Source of the DNA: Lachnospiraceae bacterium YSB2008
GTDB lineage: Bacteria; Bacillota; Clostridia; Lachnospirales; Lachnospiraceae
NCBI GenBank assembly: GCA_000687655.1
Contig: JHWR01000012.1
Location: 1-64,000, forward strand
Length of the DNA stretch: 64,000 nucleotides
Direction: 5' to 3'
The notes beneath the pieces were generated by a model that searched no databases, had not been told where the DNA came from, and saw only the letters and a program-made list of their open reading frames with translations. The translations under genes and the position numbers were made by a program. This document shows positions 58,987 to 64,000 of this stretch, one piece after another; position 1 is the first letter of the stretch; each line of letters opens with the position of its first letter.

Positions 58987-59460
58987 ATGGATATAAAAAT
59001 ACGGGAAGCAAAAAAAGAAGATTTAGACGCGTTACTTAAGCTTTACCTGTTTTTGCATGAAGACAGTATTCCGGAGCTGAATGCGCATCTTGAAAAAACA
59101 TGGAATCAGATTATCGATGATCCGAATCATCATCTCATCGTGAATGAAATTGATGGTCATATTGTTTCTTCCTGTGTATGCGTTATTATACTGAACCTGA
59201 CAAGGAATGTGAGGCCATATGCTTTTGTTGAAAATGTTGTAACACACGCTGATTACAGAGGCAATGGATATGCCGGAGAGTGTCTTGACTTTGCAAGAAA
59301 AATAGCTGAACAGGAGAACTGTTATAAGATGATGCTACTTACCGGTTCAAAGAAGCCGGAGACACTTCACTTTTATGAGAAGGCTGGTTATAACAGCAGT
59401 GATAAGACAGCTTTCATACAGTGGATAGGGATGGATGAGAAAATAACATCAGAACGGTAA
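58987..59460 (+). CDS. GNAT acetyltransferase, 157 aa
   Basis: ATG 58987 follows AAGGAAGG; the frame upstream (58927) is not coding. GNAT fold with the acetyl-CoA motif VVTHADYRGNGYAGECLDFA (about 89-108), followed by the LHFYEKAGY block (about 132-140) typical of the C-terminal strand. The N-terminal substrate half (IREAKKEDLDALLKLYLFLH) is ordinary. Substrate unknown. Eleven bases separate it from the hydrolase gene; co-transcription likely. Confidence 0.88.
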   Translation: MDIKIREAKKEDLDALLKLYLFLHEDSIPELNAHLEKTWNQIIDDPNHHLIVNEIDGHIVSSCVCVIILNLTRNVRPYAFVENVVTHADYRGNGYAGECLDFARKIAEQENCYKMMLLTGSKKPETLHFYEKAGYNSSDKTAFIQWIGMDEKITSER

Positions 59461-59471
59461 AGGAGCATGAA

Positions 59472-60305
59472 ATGAACGATTATTTACGTGAAAGCCTAAG
59501 TTACTTCGGACTATACAGAAAGATGTTCCAGGTAAAGAAAATATATAAGCCGGTAGAGATTTCCTATGGTAGTGATAAGGACCAGTATTTCCTATACTAT
59601 GAACCTAAGAAGGTTAAGAGTGACAAGATTATTGTCTGGGTTCATGGTGGAGGTTGGAATGCAGGAAATCCAAAATTCTTTGATTATGTTGGTCAGTGCG
59701 TCTGCAATCAGGGGTACCGATTTGTTTCGTTGGGCTACAGATTGTCTCCAAAGTATAAATACCCCTGTCAGATCAGGGATGTCTGTGAGGCATATAATAC
59801 TGCAATCAGTTACTTGAAAGATAAAGGGGTTAATACATCAAAGATTATTATAGCTGGACCATCTGCCGGAGCACACCTGACATCAATTATGTGTTACTGC
59901 CGGAAGGTTCAGAAAAAGTATGGAGTTGATGTTTCAAACATAATTGGTTTTATCGGCTCCGGCGGACCATACAGTTTTAGAGATGATCAAGGCCTGACTC
60001 TCAAACTGCTGCTGGACCAGCTGTTCAGGAAAGGTTATAACCGGAGAAACGGGGAACCCGTGGCATTGATGTCAAAGAACAACATCCCTATGCTTCTTAT
60101 CCAGAGTAAACATGATGGACTGCTTGAATATGCCTGCGCTGAAGATTTCGCCCAAAAGGCAAAAGAATTGGGCAATTCGTGTGAGCTTTATAGCGTAGTG
60201 GATAAGAAGAATACGCATTCATGGTATACTGCTGGAATGTTTATGGAGACCAGAGAAGAGAATAAGGGCTTGGATAAATTCTTTTCATGGATAGAGGAAC
60301 GATAA
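59472..60305 (+). CDS. Alpha/beta hydrolase (esterase-like), 277 aa
   Basis: ATG 59472 follows AAAGGAG. The HSL/esterase pattern is clear: oxyanion HGGGWNAGN (about 56-64), the nucleophile elbow GPSAGAHLTS with Ser near 131, a catalytic Asp in QSKHDGLLEY (about 215) and a His in KKNTHSWYTAG (about 242). No signal peptide, so it acts in the cytoplasm. It would hydrolyse esters of small molecules. Paired with the GNAT gene before it. Confidence 0.87.
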   Translation: MNDYLRESLSYFGLYRKMFQVKKIYKPVEISYGSDKDQYFLYYEPKKVKSDKIIVWVHGGGWNAGNPKFFDYVGQCVCNQGYRFVSLGYRLSPKYKYPCQIRDVCEAYNTAISYLKDKGVNTSKIIIAGPSAGAHLTSIMCYCRKVQKKYGVDVSNIIGFIGSGGPYSFRDDQGLTLKLLLDQLFRKGYNRRNGEPVALMSKNNIPMLLIQSKHDGLLEYACAEDFAQKAKELGNSCELYSVVDKKNTHSWYTAGMFMETREENKGLDKFFSWIEER

Positions 60306-60326
60306 GTACTAATTAAGATATGATTA

Positions 60327-60854
60327 TTAATTTGCGGTAACCTGTCCCTTGCGATAACGTCCAAAGAAGATACCGTCGTCAACATATTTGTCAGTTTCCG
60401 AAACCCACATTGGGAATTTACCGGTTGCGACTGCAGTCTGTCCATTCAACATTCCTGTATGGAATGACAGATGTCTGTATTGGCGGAGAACAAGCTCCAT
60501 ACGTGTGTAGATGCATTTCTCCGGCTTTTCGTACAACATATCATCAGTAAGTGAATCGAGATATTCCATAGTTTTCTTCTCTATTTGATCCAGGTAAGAC
60601 AAGAGATCTTCGTCTGATAAAACAACACTTGTCGGATTATCGGGATTATCCATTCCATCCTCGTGAAATGAAGGCTCTTCATAAACAAATGGATTGATAA
60701 ACCATTTATCGGCTGAGTGAAGTGCATGATATGCCCATCTCCAGCAAGGGGATCCACAACAGAGTGCATCCCTGTCGTAGGTCTGTATGGAAGTGCGGAT
60801 ATTCAGGAAATTTGGTTTTACAGTGTCTTTAATTATCATACATAATTCATTCAT
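60327..60854 (-). CDS. DinB-like metal-binding protein, 175 aa
   Basis: Minus strand, ATG at 60854-60852 with AAGGGGG upstream. A four-helix bundle with the three histidines expected for the DinB/YfiT superfamily: WAYHALHSADKW (about 41-52), and RQYRHLSFHTGMLNG (about 124-138). DinB-like proteins bind a divalent metal and include thiol transferases; many are stress-related. Divergently transcribed from the LysR gene, sharing a 140-base control region with a palindrome at 60941. Confidence 0.8.
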   Translation of the reverse strand: MNELCMIIKDTVKPNFLNIRTSIQTYDRDALCCGSPCWRWAYHALHSADKWFINPFVYEEPSFHEDGMDNPDNPTSVVLSDEDLLSYLDQIEKKTMEYLDSLTDDMLYEKPEKCIYTRMELVLRQYRHLSFHTGMLNGQTAVATGKFPMWVSETDKYVDDGIFFGRYRKGQVTAN

Positions 60855-60940
60855 AAGAAATCCCCCTTGTTTTTGTTTGATTCTAATTGTAAAATAACAC
60901 TAAATGATACATCAGTAAAATTGAAATAAATGAAAATATA

Positions 60941-60957
60941 GTTCAATATTATTGAAC
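60941..60957. promoter_or_regulatory. LysR-type operator in the divergent dinB-lysR region
   Basis: Perfect 17-base palindrome GTTCAATATTATTGAAC (8+1+8), 39 bases before the LysR start. It includes a T-N11-A core, the classic LysR box, and sits between divergent genes as usual for a LysR regulator controlling its neighbour. Confidence 0.7.
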
Positions 60958-60995
60958 ATAAAGAAACAGAGGTTTTCTTTGAACGGAGCATCGAT

Positions 60996-61874
60996 ATGAC
61001 AATCACGCAGTTAAGTACATTTTTAAAGATTACGGAATTGAATAGTTTTTCTGCTGCTGCCGATAGTCTGGGGTATGCACAGTCCACGGTTACAACGCAG
61101 ATCAAACAGCTTGAGGATGAACTGGGCTGTGTGTTGTTTGAGCGCCTGGGGAAAACAATCTCACTAACCTCGTCAGGGGAAAAGCTGATAACATATGCTG
61201 AAAAAATGCTTCAGCTTGAGCGGGAGATACACCTTGATGTGACTGATGAAGAAAATCCTGCGGGGGTTTTGAAACTTGGTGTATCGGAGTCACTCTGTAT
61301 AAGCCGGTTTCCGCAGATTCTGATGGAATTTAATAAGAATAATCCGAGAACTGAGATCAGAATACAGTTCGTTACGCACGAAAGTATTCCGGAACTTCTG
61401 CAAAAGGGCGAGCTGGACATGGTTTATACACTTAACCCGATCATTGAGGATGAGAGGATTAAGTGTCTGCACAAAAAACGGGAACAACTGGGTTTCTATG
61501 TTTCATCCGATCATCCTATGTCCGGTAAAACTATTAGGGAAAAAGATTTGAAGGATGTGCCGCTTCTGCTGACCGGACATAACTGTAATTTCCGACATAT
61601 GCTGGTTTCTGATCTTGAGGGAAATGGCATCTCACCGAATATTGTGCTTGAAACGAGCAGTAAAGAAGTTCTGAAACAATTTGCAAAGGGTGGATTCGGA
61701 GTAGCGTTCATACCGGAAATGGCGGCTGAAAAAGAAATAAAGGATGGAAAACTTAAGCCTCTAAACTGGAAAGGGACCGATTTTCCTATTTTTTCACAGA
61801 TATTGATCCATAAGGATAAACATCAGAACAAAGCAATCGTTCGTTTGGTTGATTATATCAAGCAGTTGGGATAA
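60996..61874 (+). CDS. LysR-family transcriptional regulator
   Basis: 292 residues. N-terminal winged HTH 1-60 (FLKITELNSFSAAADSLGYA, then QSTVTTQIKQLEDELGCVLF) followed by the linker helix. The substrate-binding domain runs from about 90 (GVLKLGVSESLCISRFPQIL) to 290 with GFGVAFIPEMAAEKE near its end. It probably controls the divergent dinB-like gene through the palindrome at 60941. The inducer is unknown. Confidence 0.92.
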   Translation: MTITQLSTFLKITELNSFSAAADSLGYAQSTVTTQIKQLEDELGCVLFERLGKTISLTSSGEKLITYAEKMLQLEREIHLDVTDEENPAGVLKLGVSESLCISRFPQILMEFNKNNPRTEIRIQFVTHESIPELLQKGELDMVYTLNPIIEDERIKCLHKKREQLGFYVSSDHPMSGKTIREKDLKDVPLLLTGHNCNFRHMLVSDLEGNGISPNIVLETSSKEVLKQFAKGGFGVAFIPEMAAEKEIKDGKLKPLNWKGTDFPIFSQILIHKDKHQNKAIVRLVDYIKQLG

Positions 61875-61921
61875 AGCAGATTATAGTTGTTCTCACGAAA
61901 AAATGCCGAGGGTGAAATGTT

Positions 61922-62959
61922 ATGTATAATGAATATTTAGAAAAATCAGAATATATGGATTATGATGATCCGAACGTCAAAAGTGTGGCGGAAAGATTAA
62001 AAACTGAGTCATCTGATGAAATAACACTTATCAGGAATACATATCATTTTGTAAGAGATGAGATTATGCATTCATGGGATGCCCAGGACAATCGTGTTAC
62101 AATTTCTGCGAGTGACACACTTAGTAAAGGTGTTGGTATATGCTGGGCCAAGGCAAATCTTCTGGCAGCACTGCTTCGTGCAAATGGTATTCCTGCCGGA
62201 TTTTCCTATCAGCGATTGACCCTTGGGGATACACCGGATACAGGGTTCTGTATTCATGCTATGAATACTGTTTTTGTGGCATGTCTTAACAAGTGGATCA
62301 GGCTGGATGCAAGAGGTAATAAGGAAGGTGTAAACGCTGAGTTTTCAACGGATGAAGAGAAACTTGCCTTTAAGATTAGCTGCGAAGGGGAGATAGATTA
62401 TCATGATAATCATTCCTATCCGGATAAAGGGCTGATGAAGGTTTTATGGGAAAACACTGATGCTATAGAAATGTATCTTCATCATTTGCCGGATCAATTG
62501 TCTTATAGTGTTGATTATAAGATAGCAACATCCGAGGACATTGAACAAATGATGAACAGCCGTCTTGAAATGCTTAAGGTGGTAAATAATCTTGATTTTA
62601 CTTATGAATACAGTAATGAGATTATAGAAAGCAGCATAGAATACTTTAAAAAAGGTGACCATACCACTGTCCTTGCCCTGGACGGAAAAAGAGTAATCGG
62701 TTGTGCATCAATGTGCTACATGTATATCATGCCGACTTTTGACCATCCTACGGGAAAACGCGCTCATCTGATGAATGTATATACTATGAAAGAATGGCAG
62801 AGACACGGCATCGCTTTGAAAATGGTATCAATGTTGATTGACGAGGCATGGAAACGCGGAGTTACAGAAATCAGTCTTGATGCTACTGAGGAAGGACGTC
62901 ATTTGTATAAAAAACTGGGATTTGCTGATTCGACAGAAGGTATGGTTCTTACTAAATGA
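61922..62959 (+). CDS. Transglutaminase-like domain fused to GNAT acetyltransferase
   Basis: 345 residues from ATG 61922 (GAGGGTG 8 bases upstream). Residues about 30-170 are a transglutaminase-like cysteine protease fold with Cys in KGVGICWAKANLLAALLRAN (about 77), His in FCIHAMNTVFV (about 115) and Asp in WIRLDARGN (about 130). Residues about 195-345 are a GNAT domain with the CoA site VYTMKEWQRHGIALKMVSML (about 283-302) and HLYKKLGF. Two complete domains in one chain; both are otherwise separate families. Could modify a peptide or amine substrate in two steps. Substrate not predictable. Confidence 0.82.
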   Translation: MYNEYLEKSEYMDYDDPNVKSVAERLKTESSDEITLIRNTYHFVRDEIMHSWDAQDNRVTISASDTLSKGVGICWAKANLLAALLRANGIPAGFSYQRLTLGDTPDTGFCIHAMNTVFVACLNKWIRLDARGNKEGVNAEFSTDEEKLAFKISCEGEIDYHDNHSYPDKGLMKVLWENTDAIEMYLHHLPDQLSYSVDYKIATSEDIEQMMNSRLEMLKVVNNLDFTYEYSNEIIESSIEYFKKGDHTTVLALDGKRVIGCASMCYMYIMPTFDHPTGKRAHLMNVYTMKEWQRHGIALKMVSMLIDEAWKRGVTEISLDATEEGRHLYKKLGFADSTEGMVLTK

Positions 62960-62978
62960 CATTACTTTAAGAGGCATT

Positions 62979-63605
62979 ATGAAAACAAGAGAAGATGCAA
63001 TTAAATACGGCCTTTCTTTCCCGGACACTTATCAGGATGCTCCGTTCCATGATACGAACTGGCAGCTGGTCAGATACAAGGGAAATAAGAAAGCATTTCT
63101 ATGGACCTATGAAAAGGATGGGTATATCAATCTGAATGTGAAAGTAAATCCTGAGAAGGCTTTTTTCTGGCGGAGAATCTATAATTCAGTTATTCCGGGA
63201 TATCATCAGAACAAGGACCACTGGAATACGATTATTCTGGATGGCAGCATTCCTGATAAAGATATTAAGCTCATGATAGCTGAGAGCTATGATCTGATAA
63301 GCGATTGTACTTCAAAGAGGATATATGAAGCAGTGAAAAAGATACCATATGGTCACGTGGCCACATATGCACAGGTTGCGGAAATTGCCGGGGATAAGAA
63401 AATGGCCAGGGCAGTGGGCAATGCACTTCACAGGAACCCTGACCCGGACAATATTCCCTGTTTTCGTGTCGTGAATGCGAAGGGAGAGCTGGCAGGTGAA
63501 TTTGCTTTCGGCGGTCCGGGAGCTCAGGCGAAACTGTTGGAATCTGAAGGAATCACGGTTATTGACGGTAAGGTTGATCTTGAGAAATATCAGTGGAAAA
63601 GATGA
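62979..63605 (+). CDS. YjbR/MmcQ domain fused to MGMT/ATL-like domain
   Basis: 208 residues from ATG 62979 (AAGAGG upstream); the longer frame overlaps the previous gene. Residues 1-110 are YjbR/MmcQ-like (YGLSFPDTYQDAPFHDTNWQ, then INLNVKVNPEKAFFWR). Residues 120-205 form the DNA-binding part of O6-alkylguanine-DNA alkyltransferases: RIYEAVKKIPYGHVATYAQV, RAVGNALHRNPDP and NIPCFRVV. The active-site Cys of PCHR is kept but His is replaced by Phe, and no Ada N-terminal domain is present. It may be an alkyltransferase-like damage sensor rather than a full repair enzyme. Confidence 0.8.
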   Translation: MKTREDAIKYGLSFPDTYQDAPFHDTNWQLVRYKGNKKAFLWTYEKDGYINLNVKVNPEKAFFWRRIYNSVIPGYHQNKDHWNTIILDGSIPDKDIKLMIAESYDLISDCTSKRIYEAVKKIPYGHVATYAQVAEIAGDKKMARAVGNALHRNPDPDNIPCFRVVNAKGELAGEFAFGGPGAQAKLLESEGITVIDGKVDLEKYQWKR

Positions 63606-63653
63606 AATTGGTAAAAATATTGAGTAAAAATGAACTTTGGGAGAAGAATTGAG

Positions 63654-64000
63654 ATGGGAAACTTATCATTAATAGAGCTGGATGATTCTTACCTGCCGCA
63701 GATGGCGGAGCTTTATAGGGAGGCGTTTTCCGGAGAACCATGGAATGATGACTGGAGTGATACAGAACAGTTAAGTGAATATATGAAGGATATATCAAAG
63801 GCATATAATGCACTGAATTATGGCCTGGTTGTTGATGGAAAGCTGGCAGCTATGTCCATAGGAAAGATCAATCATTGGTGGGAAGGGACCAACTATAATG
63901 TTGAAGAACTCTGTGTATCTCCTTCATATCAGGGGCAGGGTGTTGGTTCAGAATTCCTCGAGCTTATCGAACAAAGTGTACGTGAGAAAGGACTGGATGG
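63654..64000 (+). CDS. GNAT acetyltransferase, truncated by window end
   Basis: ATG 63654 follows GGGAGAAG. The 115 residues visible show a typical GNAT start (IELDDSYLPQMAELYREAFS), a WNDDW motif, and the acetyl-CoA site VEELCVSPSYQGQGVGSEFL (about 84-103). The frame is still open at base 64000. Substrate unknown. Confidence 0.85.
   Translation, partial: MGNLSLIELDDSYLPQMAELYREAFSGEPWNDDWSDTEQLSEYMKDISKAYNALNYGLVVDGKLAAMSIGKINHWWEGTNYNVEELCVSPSYQGQGVGSEFLELIEQSVREKGLD

Noticed and set aside
1-64000. tRNA, rRNA or CRISPR loci
   Set aside because: None seen by eye; a tRNAscan/CRISPR search was not possible here.

Overview
The window looks like low-to-medium GC Firmicutes DNA, most likely Lachnospiraceae (Butyrivibrio/Roseburia/Lachnospira type). 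Reasons: strong AGGAGG ribosome binding sites with frequent TTG/GTG starts, a Tn1549-like conjugation gene set, a VaFE/SpaA surface protein, a group IIC intron and serine recombinases. About 55 kb (1 to roughly 55.2 kb) reads as one integrative conjugative element whose left end lies outside the window. The last 9 kb is accessory chromosomal DNA.

Layout. 1-0.3 kb: end of an IS21-family element inserted into a parB-like gene, of which only the 3' end remains. 0.55-4.2 kb: replication and maintenance genes (RepA_N initiator with internal 23-bp iterons, a second ParB, SSB, DUF5688). 4.3-13.2 kb: a Thr/Lys-rich membrane protein, a 2216-residue surface protein with a subtilisin-like domain, Cna-B domains and five VaFE repeats, and a RadC/JAB protein. 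13.3-15.1 kb: small cargo including a GC-richer EamA transporter. 15.2-18.4 kb: DUF3991/TOPRIM, MobC and a histidine-triad relaxase. 18.3-20.4 kb: small ORFs. 20.46-22.3 kb: a group IIC intron. 22.3-32.8 kb: the transfer operon (PcfB/DUF3801, VirD4, pilin-like and VirB6-like proteins, PrgI, VirB4, lysozyme/M23 hydrolase), interrupted by a lipoprotein gene with an AT-repeat promoter spacer. 33-38.8 kb: palindromes, an HU remnant, a regulator and a DUF6794/DUF4116 cargo cluster. 39-51.5 kb: a resolvase and a seven-gene, translationally coupled, defence-like operon. 51.5-55.2 kb: flavodoxin, an HTH protein, a SHOCT-like protein and the large serine recombinase.

Main points of interest. (1) The operon at 39622-51453: DUF499 ATPase, DUF3780, DUF1156 adenine methylase with Zn ribbon, PLD-SNF2 helicase, DUF262-HNH nuclease, an unrecognised protein and a 51-residue glycine-zipper membrane peptide. 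The core resembles helicase-methylase-ATPase defence loci; the last three genes look like an unusual effector extension. (2) Six copies of a 27-bp palindrome of two sub-types sharing the same outer arms, dispersed over 51 kb; one copy lies in repA and one abuts parB, so they are parS-like. (3) Iterons inside repA that the protein reads in all three frames. (4) The recombinase gene reads across the right attachment site into the tail of what looks like an rRNA uracil methyltransferase gene, and a second similar tail 2.2 kb further on suggests stacked integrations.

The right flank (55.4-64 kb) holds a PAP2 phosphatase, two membrane XRE regulators, four GNAT domains (one fused to a transglutaminase), an LCM-type methyltransferase, an alpha/beta hydrolase, a divergent DinB-LysR pair and a YjbR-MGMT fusion. 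No tRNA, rRNA or CRISPR array was seen.
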